Shown: positions 8,742-17,166, counted from the stretch's first letter. The stretch: 64,000 nt of DNA from Nisaea sediminum (GCF_014904705.1 NZ_JACZCQ010000004.1:124001-188000), one strand, 5' to 3'. Numbers and translations: made by a program. The notes: a model not told the origin generated them from the letters alone.

Positions 8742-9616
8742 GTGCTCTCCCCGTCGTATTTCCGGCCCGCCTCGAGAATCCCCGGCGTCCCGAGCAGCTC
8801 GTTCAGCTCGCGGAAATCGAGCATCCGCGCCTGGAAGGGCTTGGTGGAACCATGGGCGTGCAGGCTCGTGAAATATTCGGTGATGGTGACCGCGAGCGCG
8901 CGCATCAGGCCGCCCGGGAAGATCACGATGTCGAAACCGGCCGCCTGAAGTTCCTCCGCCGTCATCGCCGGGGTCTTGCCGCCCTCGACCATGTTGGCCA
9001 GCAGCGGAATGTCCGAGCCGAAACGTTTCACGACCTCGGCGATCTCGGCTTCGTCCCGAGGCGCCTCGACGAAGAGAACGTCGGCACCCGCCTGCTTGTA
9101 GGCCTCAGCCCGTTCCAGCGCCGCCTCGAAGCCCTCGACGCCGATCGCATCGGTGCGGGCGACGATCTGCGTCGCCTCGTCGCGCCGCGCATCCACGGCA
9201 GCCCGGATCTTGCCGGCCATTTCCGATACGGACACCAGCGCCTTGCCGTCGAGATGACCGCAGCGTTTCGGCATTGCCTGATCCTCGATCTGGATTCCGG
9301 CGGCGCCGGAACGCTCCAGCAGGCGCACGGTACGCTGTACGTTCAGCGCGTTGCCGAAGCCGGTATCGGCATCGACGATCAGCGGCAGGTCGACGCGTTC
9401 GGAGATGTGCGACACGACGTCGGCGACTTCCTCGAGCCCGAAGAGCCCGATATCGGGACGGCCGAGCCGGGTATAGGCGATCGATGCGCCGGAGACGTAG
9501 AGCGCCTCAAAGCCGGCTTTCGCGGCCGCCATGGCGCTGAAGGCGTCGAACACACCGGGCGCCACAAGGATATCGGGCTGCTTCAGTCGTTGTTTCAGGA
9601 CGCTTGACGGCGTCAT
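8738..9616 (-). CDS. isocitrate lyase/PEP mutase superfamily lyase (methylisocitrate- or dimethylmalate-lyase-like)
   Basis: This 292-residue TIM-barrel protein belongs to the ICL/PEP-mutase superfamily. The Mg-binding acids are in LIVDADTGFGN (D82, D84) and the lyase loop KRCGH is at 117-121; that Cys marks true lyases such as methylisocitrate lyase rather than PEP mutase. Such enzymes cleave 2-hydroxy-dicarboxylates (2-methylisocitrate, 2,3-dimethylmalate) or decarboxylate oxaloacetate. The gene overlaps the hydratase small subunit as ATGA. That pairing recalls the dimethylmaleate hydratase plus dimethylmalate lyase step of anaerobic nicotinate breakdown in Eubacterium barkeri, an analogy rather than proof. 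No prpC or prpD is nearby, which argues against a methylcitrate cycle. Confidence 0.85.
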   Translation of the reverse strand: MTPSSVLKQRLKQPDILVAPGVFDAFSAMAAAKAGFEALYVSGASIAYTRLGRPDIGLFGLEEVADVVSHISERVDLPLIVDADTGFGNALNVQRTVRLLERSGAAGIQIEDQAMPKRCGHLDGKALVSVSEMAGKIRAAVDARRDEATQIVARTDAIGVEGFEAALERAEAYKQAGADVLFVEAPRDEAEIAEVVKRFGSDIPLLANMVEGGKTPAMTAEELQAAGFDIVIFPGGLMRALAVTITEYFTSLHAHGSTKPFQARMLDFRELNELLGTPGILEAGRKYDGEST

Positions 9617-10098
9617 GAGCGCTTCTCCAGTCGTTGCTCGAGATAGGGAACGAGCCCGCCCGCCGCGACGATGCGGCGGAGATGCTCGGGAACGGGTTCG
9701 GCGGCGATCTGCGCGCCGGTGGTCTTGTTGGTAATGGTGCCGGAGGCCGGGTCGAGTTCCAGTTCGTGGCCGGCTTCGACGTCGGATTCGGCGTCGGCGA
9801 CGAGCGCCAGAAGGCCGAGATTGAAGGCGTTGCGGTAGAAGATCCCGCCGAAGCTTTTCGCGATGACCGCCGTCACGCCGAGCAGGACCAGCACCTCTGC
9901 CGCCTGCTCACGGCTTGAACCGATCCCGAAATTGCGCCCGGCGACGATAACGTCGCCCGGTTCGACCTCTTTCGCGAAATCGAGATCGATGGCCTCGAGG
10001 CAATGGGCCGCCAGATCCTCGATCGGGCCCTTCATGTACGCTCCAGGGGCGAGCAGGTCGGTGTCGACATTGTCGCCGTATTTCCAGACCCGGCTCAT
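9613..10098 (-). CDS. aconitase-type hydratase, small subunit (LeuD-like)
   Basis: This 161-residue swivel-domain protein resembles LeuD, the homoaconitase small subunit and DmdB. Typical elements are KYGDNVDTDLLAPG near the start, the substrate-binding GRNFGIGSSREQAAEVL and the following SFGGIFYRNAFNLGL. With the large subunit encoded just upstream it should form a two-subunit [4Fe-4S] hydro-lyase isomerising or hydrating a substituted maleate or malate. ATG 10098 overlaps the large-subunit stop as ATGA; a longer upstream opening lies within that gene. The absence of leuB or leuA here argues against leucine biosynthesis. Confidence 0.9.
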   Translation of the reverse strand: MSRVWKYGDNVDTDLLAPGAYMKGPIEDLAAHCLEAIDLDFAKEVEPGDVIVAGRNFGIGSSREQAAEVLVLLGVTAVIAKSFGGIFYRNAFNLGLLALVADAESDVEAGHELELDPASGTITNKTTGAQIAAEPVPEHLRRIVAAGGLVPYLEQRLEKRS

Positions 10099-11384
10099 CG
10101 GCCGTTCTCCGCGAGGAAAAGCCGCGGATCGGCGACACGTCCGGCAACGGCGGTCGCCGCCACCGTATAGGGCGAGCCCAGCCAGACCTTGGAGGAACGC
10201 GCACCCATGCGGCCCTTGAAGTTGCGCGCGGTGGAGGCCATGCAGGTCTCGCCCTCGGCCAGCACGCCCGCGCCGTAGCCCGCGCAGGCGCCGCAGCCGG
10301 ACGGCATCAAGATCGCGCCAGCCTCGGTCAGCTTGGCGAGGGTTCCGTCGGCGGCAGCGGCAGCGGTCACACGAGTCGAGGCCGGGGCAATCAGCAGGCG
10401 CGTCGAGCTCGCGACCTTGCGGCCGCAGAGCACTTCGGCGGCCATGCGGAGATCCTCCAGCTTCGCGCCGGTGCAGGCGCCGATATAGCACTGGTCGATC
10501 GCGGTATCGTCCGCCTCCTCGACAGGCCCCGAATTGGCCGGGCTGTCCGGGGCCGCGACCTGAGGACCAAGCGCCGAGGCGTCAAACTCGTGAACCACCC
10601 GGTAGGTTGCATCCTTGTCCCCGACGAACGGGACGCCTTCGGAGGGATTGGCTCCGGCGGCACGAATATACTCCGACGTCGTTCCGTCAGCGGCGATCAG
10701 CCCCGCCTGCGCGCCGAGTTCGGCAGCCATGTTGGACATGGTCATGCGCTCGGTCATGGAGAGGCCGGCGATGGTGCTGCCGGTGTATTCGACCGCCTGG
10801 TAGTCGCCGCCGTCCATGCCGAGTGTGGCGCAGAGCTTCAGCATCATGTCCTTGGCCGAGGAACCGTGCGGCAGCGTCCCCTGCCAGTCGATGCGGATCG
10901 TCTCCGGCACCCGGATCCAGGTTTCCCCTGTTACCAGCACGCCCGCCATGTCCGTCGCGCCGACACCGAACATGTAGCAGCCGAAGGCGCCGCCGGTCGG
11001 CGAGTGGCTGTCGCCGCCGACCACGAACATGCCGGGCTTGAGGTGTCCGCGCTCCGGCAGCACTACATGGCAGATACCCTGCTGGTCGTAGAAGCTCTCG
11101 ATCTCCTGGTCCTTCACCCAGTCGCGGGTGAGCTTCAGGATCGCCGCGCTCTGCTGGTCGACCGCCGGAACGTAATGATCGGAAATGACCACGACCTTGC
11201 GGTTGTCCCAGACCTTGACCCCGAGCCGTTCCAGCACCGGCTTCACTCGGCGCGGCCCGCCGCTGTCATGGATCATGGCGAGATCGACCCGGCAGGTGAC
11301 GATCTCCCCTGCCTGGACGCTATCCTGCCCGGCGGCGCGTGCGATGATCTTTTCCGCGAGCGTCATGCCCGTTGTCTGGCCCAT
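10095..11384 (-). CDS. aconitase-type hydratase, large subunit (LeuC / homoaconitase / dimethylmaleate hydratase-like)
   Basis: This 429-residue aconitase-superfamily protein has three cluster cysteines in conserved contexts: C304 in YIGACTGAKLEDL and C364/C367 in PSGCGACAGYGAG. GGDSHSPTGGAFGCYMFGVG is the family's substrate and Fe-S loop. Its length fits LeuC/homoaconitase large subunits. Only 3 nt separate it from livF upstream and it overlaps the small subunit downstream, so it belongs to the importer operon. It probably hydrates an unsaturated dicarboxylate to a 2-hydroxy acid for the following lyase. Oxidative damage to the cluster would make this step O2-sensitive. Confidence 0.88.
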   Translation of the reverse strand: MGQTTGMTLAEKIIARAAGQDSVQAGEIVTCRVDLAMIHDSGGPRRVKPVLERLGVKVWDNRKVVVISDHYVPAVDQQSAAILKLTRDWVKDQEIESFYDQQGICHVVLPERGHLKPGMFVVGGDSHSPTGGAFGCYMFGVGATDMAGVLVTGETWIRVPETIRIDWQGTLPHGSSAKDMMLKLCATLGMDGGDYQAVEYTGSTIAGLSMTERMTMSNMAAELGAQAGLIAADGTTSEYIRAAGANPSEGVPFVGDKDATYRVVHEFDASALGPQVAAPDSPANSGPVEEADDTAIDQCYIGACTGAKLEDLRMAAEVLCGRKVASSTRLLIAPASTRVTAAAAADGTLAKLTEAGAILMPSGCGACAGYGAGVLAEGETCMASTARNFKGRMGARSSKVWLGSPYTVAATAVAGRVADPRLFLAENGR

Positions 11385-11387
11385 GGG

Positions 11388-12089
11388 CTACATCCCCAGA
11401 TAGGAGCGGCGCAGCTCCTCATCGTTCATCAGATCCCGCGCCGCGCCCTCGACGGTGATCAGGCCGTTCTCCATCACATAGGCACGGTCGGCGATCTCCA
11501 GCGACTGCACGACATTCTGCTCGACCAAAAAGACGGCAAGCCCTTGTGAGCGCAGCTTCTGGATCAGCGTGAACATCTCCTCCACCAGCAGCGGCGAGAG
11601 ACCGAGCGAGGGCTCGTCGAGGATCAGCAGGCGCGGTTCCGCCATCAGGCCGCGGCCGATCGCCAGCATCTGCTGCTCGCCGCCGGAGAGCGTTCCGGCA
11701 TATTGCCCGAAGCGTTCCTTCAGGCGCGGGAAGGTCTCGACTACATGTTCGATATTGCGCACCCGGTTCGGCTTGGCGCGGCGGTAGGAGCCGAGTTCGA
11801 GATTCTCCCGCACGGTCATGTTCGGGAACACCCGGCGGCCTTCCGGCACCTGGATCAGCCCCCGGTCGACGATCTCTTCCGTCGAGGCGCCGGCGATCTC
11901 GATCCCGTCGAAGCGGATGCTTCCGCCGAACGGTTTGAAGATCCCGGAGACATTGTTGTTCAGCGTCGACTTGCCCGCGCCGTTGCTGCCGAGCAGGGCG
12001 ACGAGTTCGCCCTCGCCGACCTTGAGCGAGACGCCGTGCAGCACCTTGGCGTGGCCGTAGCCGGCGCGGAGATCCTTGACCTCAAGCAT
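11388..12089 (-). CDS. livF: Liv-type ABC transporter ATPase (LivF-like)
   Basis: This 233-residue ABC ATPase has Walker A GSNGAGKST, signature LSGGEQQML and Walker B LLILDEPSLGL, and the LivF ending region (VEGAARDLMNDEELRRSYLGM). It would energise a branched-chain-amino-acid-type (HAAT) importer for amides, amino acids or small organic acids. It overlaps livG by 8 bp. The residues after Walker A (LNNNVSG) differ slightly from the common LLRTISG. The catabolic genes around it suggest it imports their substrate. Confidence 0.92.
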   Translation of the reverse strand: MLEVKDLRAGYGHAKVLHGVSLKVGEGELVALLGSNGAGKSTLNNNVSGIFKPFGGSIRFDGIEIAGASTEEIVDRGLIQVPEGRRVFPNMTVRENLELGSYRRAKPNRVRNIEHVVETFPRLKERFGQYAGTLSGGEQQMLAIGRGLMAEPRLLILDEPSLGLSPLLVEEMFTLIQKLRSQGLAVFLVEQNVVQSLEIADRAYVMENGLITVEGAARDLMNDEELRRSYLGM

Positions 12090-12828
12090 CGGCGCCTCCC
12101 GCGGTCTTCATCCGTTCCGCCGCACCATGCCCGAGATAGGCCTCGATCACCTGCGGATCGTGCGCGATCTCGGCCGGGCTGCCCTCGGCGATGATCTCAC
12201 CGTAATTCAGCACATAGGCCCGGTCGGAGAGTTTCATCACGGCCTGCATGACATGCTCGATCAGCAGAATGGTGACGCCACTCTTGCGGATACCCTGGAT
12301 GATCTCGACGATTTCGTGGATCTCGGTCGCGTTGAGCCCCGCCATGACCTCGTCGAGCAGCAGCAGTTTCGGCTGGGTTGCGAGGGCCCGCGCCAGTTCG
12401 AGACGCTTACGCCCGGCAACGGTCAGATCGCCCGCGGACTGGTCGAGCCGACCGCCCATGCCGACCCGCTCGGCGACTTCTGTTGCCAGCTCCAGCGCCT
12501 CGCCCCGGTTCGCGATCCTTGTATGGGCGCCGACAGCGATGTTCTCGCGCACGGTCAGTCCGGCGAAGGGCTTCACGACCTGGAAGGTGCGGACCATGCC
12601 GCGCAGGCAGATCTCGTGCGGCTTTCGCCCGGTAATGTCCCGGCCGTCGAGCATGACGGTCCCGCCGTTGGGCTTCAGGAAACCCGCGATGGAAGCGAAG
12701 AGCGTGGTCTTTCCGGCGCCGTTCGGGCCGATCAGCGAGACGATCTCGCCCTTGTCGACGTGCAGGCTCGCGCCATTGACCGCGACGAGGCCGCCGAACC
12801 GCTTGGTGAGGGAGGAGACCTCAAGCAT
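12082..12828 (-). CDS. livG: Liv-type ABC transporter ATPase (LivG-like)
   Basis: This 248-residue ABC ATPase has Walker A GPNGAGKTT and Walker B LLLLDEVMAGLN. The signature region reads LTVAGRKRLELARAL; LivG proteins often depart from LSGGQ here, so this is not taken as a defect. It also has the LivG feature TFQVVKPFAGLTVRENI. It forms the ATPase pair with LivF. It overlaps livM by 8 bp upstream and livF by 8 bp downstream, within one transcript. Confidence 0.92.
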   Translation of the reverse strand: MLEVSSLTKRFGGLVAVNGASLHVDKGEIVSLIGPNGAGKTTLFASIAGFLKPNGGTVMLDGRDITGRKPHEICLRGMVRTFQVVKPFAGLTVRENIAVGAHTRIANRGEALELATEVAERVGMGGRLDQSAGDLTVAGRKRLELARALATQPKLLLLDEVMAGLNATEIHEIVEIIQGIRKSGVTILLIEHVMQAVMKLSDRAYVLNYGEIIAEGSPAEIAHDPQVIEAYLGHGAAERMKTAGGADA

Positions 12829-13849
12829 CGCCGGCCTCCTTCCTCGCAGAAAAGCGTTTCCAGATCACCTCGGCGAGGCCCACGAGGCCGCGCGGCATGT
12901 AGGCGAGGATCAGCACCAGGATGATGCCGAAGAGAATGAGGTCGACACCCGGCCGGTCACCGAGCATGGCGCCGATAGTCTCTTTCGCGAACTCGCCGAC
13001 CAGATGAATGAAGGCGGAGCCGAGCAGCGGGCCTATCACCGTACCGAGGCCGCCGATGATCGCGGCGAACAGCGCCTCCACCGACTTGCCCGGCCCGTAG
13101 GCGATGCCGGGATCGACGAAGAGGAACTTCTGCACGTAGTAGATCCCGGCAAGCGAGGTCACGGCGGCGGACAGGCAGATCGCCCGCATCTTCACCCGGA
13201 AGGCGTCGATACCGAGCGCCTCGGCCGCATCCTCGTCCTCTCGCACCGCCTGCAGTTGGGCGCCGAAGCGGGAATGGTTCAGCCAGCCGGTCACGGCGAA
13301 TCCGATCAGCAGGCAGAACAGGATCACGTAATAGAACCCCGCCTCCGCCAGGAAAGGCCCTGCAAAGGTGAACTGGAAGCTCTCGATCGCCTTCTCAGGA
13401 TCCTGGTTCAGCGCGAGCTGGATGCCGCTCCCGCCCTCGGTCACCGAGACGAGCGAGCGGGCGAGCACGTGGAACGCCTCGGCGAAAGCGAGCGTGACCA
13501 GTGCGAAGTAGGAACCGCGCAAACCGTAGCGGAAGCTGAGGAAACCGACGAAGGCGCCGACCGCGACGGCGCCCGCGATCGCGAACCAGAGCGTGACCCA
13601 CGGGCTCCAGCCGAGCTTGAACTGCAGCAGCGCCTGCAGGTAGGCCGCGGTCCCGAAGAACAGCGCGTGGCCGAAGGAATACTGCCCGCCATAGCCGCCG
13701 AGGATGTTCCAGCCCTGGCCGAGCAGGGCGGCGAAGAGTGTGAGCTCGATGAACTCCATCCAGCGCCCGGAGCTGATGGCAAAGGGGGCCGCGAGCAGGG
13801 CCGCGATCAGGATCGCCCAGCCGATCCGCTGTGTCCTGGCGTCGATCAT
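12821..13849 (-). CDS. livM: Liv-type ABC transporter permease (LivM-like)
   Basis: This 342-residue inner-membrane permease has eight or more hydrophobic segments and the family blocks GYGGQYSFGHALFFGTAAYL and VREDEDAAEALGID (the EAA-type loop contacting the ATPase). It ends with ILVLILAYMPRGLVGL, as in LivM. It overlaps livH as ATGA and livG by 8 bp. With LivH it should form the transmembrane channel of the importer. Confidence 0.92.
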   Translation of the reverse strand: MIDARTQRIGWAILIAALLAAPFAISSGRWMEFIELTLFAALLGQGWNILGGYGGQYSFGHALFFGTAAYLQALLQFKLGWSPWVTLWFAIAGAVAVGAFVGFLSFRYGLRGSYFALVTLAFAEAFHVLARSLVSVTEGGSGIQLALNQDPEKAIESFQFTFAGPFLAEAGFYYVILFCLLIGFAVTGWLNHSRFGAQLQAVREDEDAAEALGIDAFRVKMRAICLSAAVTSLAGIYYVQKFLFVDPGIAYGPGKSVEALFAAIIGGLGTVIGPLLGSAFIHLVGEFAKETIGAMLGDRPGVDLILFGIILVLILAYMPRGLVGLAEVIWKRFSARKEAGDA

Positions 13850-14745
13850 AGCCGTTGTCCGAAGAGGCCGGTCGGCCGGAAGAGAAGAATCAGGATGAAG
13901 ATCGCCGAGATCGTGATCAGGCCGAGGCTTTCGCCGAGATAGAGCCGGCCGATCTGCTCCGTCACGCCGATGATCAGGCCACCGACCAGCGCGCCGACGA
14001 AACTACCCATGCCGCCGAGCACGACGACGGTGAAGGCGATCAGCACGAAGAGATAGCCGACCTGCGGGAAGACGGCATAGGTCGGAGCCAGAAGGCTCGC
14101 CGCCGCGGCGACGCAGGCGGTGCCGATGCCGAAGCTGACGGCGAAGATATGCTCGACATTGATGCCCATCAGGCGCGCGCCCTGCCGCTCCTTCGCGACG
14201 GCGCGGATCGCCTTGCCGGTATCGGTGAATTTCATGAAGGCCCAGAGTGCGCCGGTGATCAGCAGGGAACCCGCCAGCGCCGCGAGCTGCGGCCAGACGA
14301 CATAGACCACGCCGAGGTCGATCCCGTCGAAATCATACGGCACCTGGACGTTGCGCTCGTTTGCCGAGAAGGCGAAGAGCGCGAAATTCTCGAGCACAAT
14401 GGAAACCCCGAGGGTCGCGAGGAGAATGATCTCGTCCCGCCCGTGGCTCGCCCGCCCGATGACGCTTCGCTGCAGGAGGTAGCCGAAGCAGAACCCGCCC
14501 GGCACGACGATCAGCATTGCAACATAGGGGTCGACCCCGAACGCGCTCCAGAGAAAGAAGACCGCGTACATGGCCAGCATCAGAAGGCTGCCATGGGCGA
14601 AATTGATGATGTGGAGCACGCCGTAGATCAGCGTGAGCCCGAGCGCGACAAGAGCGTAGATCGCACCGAGGAAGACGCCGCTGATGGCGGAGCCGAAGAC
14701 CGTCTCAAAAGAATAGGACGGCAGGCTGATACCGAGAAAATCCAT
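13846..14745 (-). CDS. livH: Liv-type ABC transporter permease (LivH-like)
   Basis: This 299-residue permease has LivH hallmarks: GAIYALVALGLTLIYGVL near the N-terminus, then INFAHGSLLML, and VLGGMGSFVGALVGGL toward the end. It is separated from livK by a 77-bp spacer holding a strong hairpin, which may lower its expression relative to the binding protein. It is coupled to livM by an ATGA overlap. Confidence 0.92.
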   Translation of the reverse strand: MDFLGISLPSYSFETVFGSAISGVFLGAIYALVALGLTLIYGVLHIINFAHGSLLMLAMYAVFFLWSAFGVDPYVAMLIVVPGGFCFGYLLQRSVIGRASHGRDEIILLATLGVSIVLENFALFAFSANERNVQVPYDFDGIDLGVVYVVWPQLAALAGSLLITGALWAFMKFTDTGKAIRAVAKERQGARLMGINVEHIFAVSFGIGTACVAAAASLLAPTYAVFPQVGYLFVLIAFTVVVLGGMGSFVGALVGGLIIGVTEQIGRLYLGESLGLITISAIFILILLFRPTGLFGQRL

Positions 14746-14774
14746 TGATGTCAGTCGCGTTCAGGCCGCAATGA

Positions 14775-14806
14775 GCGGCGGAGACGGCCCCAACCGTCCC
14801 CGCCGC
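14775..14806 (-). promoter_or_regulatory. intercistronic hairpin between livK and livH
   Basis: Twelve of thirteen positions pair (14775-14787 with 14794-14806) around a 6-nt loop, with a single A-C mismatch. There is no T-run, so partial read-through is expected. Such hairpins often protect the upstream mRNA or attenuate read-through, giving more binding protein than permease. Here the hairpin lies in the only long spacer of an otherwise overlapped operon. Confidence 0.65.
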
Positions 14807-14822
14807 GGCTCAAAGCCGGTCG

Positions 14823-16064
14823 TCAGGCCGGGCGCGGGAACACCGGAGCCTTGGTCGCGAACTCTTTCGGAGCGACGACTTCGATCTCCTTGTCGAGAAC
14901 CTGCATGACCATCGCCTGCGCGCCCTCGTTCTGGCCGTTGACCATCTTGGTCGGACCATAGGGCATGAAGTGCCCGTCCCAGGTGCTGGAGGCCATCGCC
15001 TCGATGATCTTGGCGCGGTCGGCCGAACCGGCGCGCTCGATCGCGTCGACGGCGAACATCACCGCCTCATAGGCAAGGAACACTTCGTAGGAGTAGGACA
15101 GGCCCGCCGCCTCGGTCTTCTTGCGCAGGGCGAGCGCGGCGTCCTTGCGCGGATCGAACCAGTGATTGCAGTCCATCACATATTCGGCCGCATCCGGGAA
15201 CTCGTTCACGAGCCGGTACTGCGAGGAGGCACCGCCGAGCACCGAATAGATCGCCTTCGGCTGGACCCGCTGACGCTGCAGGGTGCGCAGGAACAGCACG
15301 CCGTCGCCGTAATAGTGGGACGGGATCACCAGATCCGGGTTCAGTTCCTTGATCTTCAGCGCGATGTTGTTGAAGTCCTTATTGCCGGTCGGGTGCGGCA
15401 GGATTTCCTTCACCTCGAAACCGGCCGGGGTCAGGTTCTTCTCCAGAAGCCCCGCCATGCCGCTGCCGAAGGGCGTCGTGTTCTCATGCACGATGACCAC
15501 CGACTTCACCGGGCTGCCGGCTTCCTTGTTGATGGCGATCAGGTGATCGACGCCTTCCTTGGTGATGGTGCCGAAGCCCGGACCGAAGCGGAAGGTGTTC
15601 TCGAGGCCACGGGAAACGATCTGATCGCTCACCCCGACATCGACGACATGCGGAATGCCGTATTTCGCGGCGGTCTGCGTGGTGGCGAGGCAGATACCGG
15701 AGGCATAGGCGCCGACCACGGCGGAGACGCCCGCCTCGTTGAATTTCTCGACCTCGGCCGCACCGATCTCGGCCTTGGACTGGGCATCGCCGAGCACGGC
15801 TTCAAGCGGGGCGCCACCGAGCGCCTTCAGACCGCCGGCCGCATTGACCTCGTCGATCGCAGTGACCGCGCCGAAGCGGCACTGGGTGCCGGAGAACTGC
15901 AGGAAGCCGGTCACCGGATGGACGACGCCGATCTTCACCGGATCGGCCGCGCGGGCGATGTGCGGCATGCCGAGTGTGCCGGCCGCCGCAACAGCGCCGC
16001 CGGCGGCCACGCCGGCCAGAACCTGGCGGCGGGAGAATTCATTGAAAGTCTTTGTCTTTGTCAT
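14823..16064 (-). CDS. livK: Liv-type ABC transporter substrate-binding protein (Tat-exported)
   Basis: This 413-residue periplasmic binding protein of the Leu/Ile/Val-amide family has a clear twin-arginine signal: SRRQVLAGVAAGGAVAAAGT, ending near HIARA. The mature part starts with PVKIGVVHPVTGFLQFSG and contains the Peripla_BP_6 pattern. Its length and divergence from classic LivK point to an amide- or organic-acid-binding member (compare AmiC/UrtA-like). It is the first structural gene after gntR (24-nt gap), as expected for the most expressed product. Tat export would imply folding before export; a bound cofactor is not evident. Confidence 0.9.
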   Translation of the reverse strand: MTKTKTFNEFSRRQVLAGVAAGGAVAAAGTLGMPHIARAADPVKIGVVHPVTGFLQFSGTQCRFGAVTAIDEVNAAGGLKALGGAPLEAVLGDAQSKAEIGAAEVEKFNEAGVSAVVGAYASGICLATTQTAAKYGIPHVVDVGVSDQIVSRGLENTFRFGPGFGTITKEGVDHLIAINKEAGSPVKSVVIVHENTTPFGSGMAGLLEKNLTPAGFEVKEILPHPTGNKDFNNIALKIKELNPDLVIPSHYYGDGVLFLRTLQRQRVQPKAIYSVLGGASSQYRLVNEFPDAAEYVMDCNHWFDPRKDAALALRKKTEAAGLSYSYEVFLAYEAVMFAVDAIERAGSADRAKIIEAMASSTWDGHFMPYGPTKMVNGQNEGAQAMVMQVLDKEIEVVAPKEFATKAPVFPRPA

Positions 16065-16088
16065 TGCCTTATCCCCTGTTCGGTTGGC

Positions 16089-16910
16089 TCAGTCTTTTGC
16101 GGTCGTTACCGCGTCCTGGCTGGGTGTCCAGGTATTGTGGGTCTCTCCCTGCACCCGCGAGAGCACCATGCGGTACTGGTACTGGTCGGGGCGGTAGAGC
16201 GCGGTGATGTACTCGACCGGGCGCCCGTCCCGGTCCTTCACGATGCGGTTGATCTTCAGCAAAGCCGATCCGGCGGAAATGCCGAGATGCCCGGCAACCC
16301 CCGGATCCGCGAGCGTGGCGGAAATCGCTTGGCTCGCCGCGTCGACCTGCACCCCGCTCCGCTCCAGAAGCGAGAGCAGCGGCTTGTTCGCGAGATCGGC
16401 AGCGTCGTAGCGACGGCCGATATCGGCCGGGACATAGGTGGTCAGGAAGGAGAAGGGCTTGCCCTCGACGCTGCGCATCCGGACGGAGCGCTGCACTTCC
16501 TGGCCGATCGGACAGGAGAGGGCTGCGGCCACCTCCTCGTTCGCCGGGACATAGCCGAAGGAGATCAGCTTCACCTTGGTCTCGAGCCCCATGGCGATCA
16601 GGTTCTCGAGCAGCCCGTCCATGGAGGACTGGAACGCCCGCGCCTTCGGCCGGTAGCGCACCCGGGTGCCGCGTCCGCGCTCGCGCACGACGAGGCCTTC
16701 GGCGGCCAGTTCGTCCAGCGCCCGCTTCGCCGTGATGCGCGAGACGTCGTAGGTCTCCGCGAGCTCCTGTTCACCCGGGATCAGCGCGTCGTACTCGTGC
16801 AGGCCGTCAGTGATCTGCTGGCGCAAAATAAGGAAAATCTGGTGATAGAGCGGCATGCGAAGCGCCCCGCTCACCCCCTCGATCCCCGCACTGACAACCC
16901 GGTCGGCCAT
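16089..16910 (-). CDS. GntR-family (HutC/UTRA) transcriptional regulator
   Basis: This 273-residue regulator has an N-terminal winged helix (LYHQIFLILRQQITDGLHEYDALIPGEQELAE, then VSRITAKRALDELAAEGLVVRERGRGTRV) followed by a UTRA ligand-binding domain, as in HutC. AGGAG sits 5 nt before ATG 16910. It is the first gene of the large operon, 24 nt before livK, and an inverted repeat (16919-16952) begins 8 bp beyond its start codon. This predicts autoregulated repression of the whole operon, relieved by the imported compound or an intermediate. Confidence 0.9.
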   Translation of the reverse strand: MADRVVSAGIEGVSGALRMPLYHQIFLILRQQITDGLHEYDALIPGEQELAETYDVSRITAKRALDELAAEGLVVRERGRGTRVRYRPKARAFQSSMDGLLENLIAMGLETKVKLISFGYVPANEEVAAALSCPIGQEVQRSVRMRSVEGKPFSFLTTYVPADIGRRYDAADLANKPLLSLLERSGVQVDAASQAISATLADPGVAGHLGISAGSALLKINRIVKDRDGRPVEYITALYRPDQYQYRMVLSRVQGETHNTWTPSQDAVTTAKD

Positions 16911-16918
16911 GAAAACTC

Positions 16919-16952
16919 CTAAACGCTAATTGTTATATTGATATGCGTTTAG
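16919..16952. promoter_or_regulatory. inverted-repeat operator upstream of gntR
   Basis: Perfect 8-bp arms CTAAACGC and GCGTTTAG are separated by an AT-rich 18-bp spacer that looks like promoter DNA. The element lies directly upstream of the gntR Shine-Dalgarno, where repressor binding would block transcription of the operon. The assignment to this GntR is inference from position. Confidence 0.55.
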
Positions 16953-17166
16953 AAATTCGGGCAAGCGGAATCTTCAGCGCGAAACGGACCTGTCAGGTTT
17001 CGGAACGGCTCGTCGATTGAGATGCCGCCTCCGAGTTCGGCTGAACAAGGAAGCGGGCAAGTCAGCGGGCCGCGAGAAGAATTTCGGTGTCGCAGCGCCC
17101 CGGTTCGGGCCTCCGGTCCAGCGCGAACAAAAGCGGATTGGGGCTCGGGCCGGACGCTCGCCCCCC

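Noticed and set aside
8738-11384. Leucine biosynthesis or methylcitrate cycle genes
   Set aside because: The LeuCD-like and PrpB-like enzymes lie in a catabolic importer operon without leuA, leuB, prpC or prpD, so biosynthetic or propionate labels were not used.
12082-12828. Apparent loss of the LSGGQ signature in the LivG-like ATPase
   Set aside because: LivG proteins commonly have a divergent signature here, and Walker A and B are intact, so this is not treated as inactivation.
12248-16922. Very long plus-strand ORFs opposite the liv genes (12248-13942 and 14970-16922)
   Set aside because: They are antisense shadows of high-GC genes: low-complexity Arg/Ala/Gly/Asp/His-rich translations without domains, fully covered by well-supported minus-strand genes.
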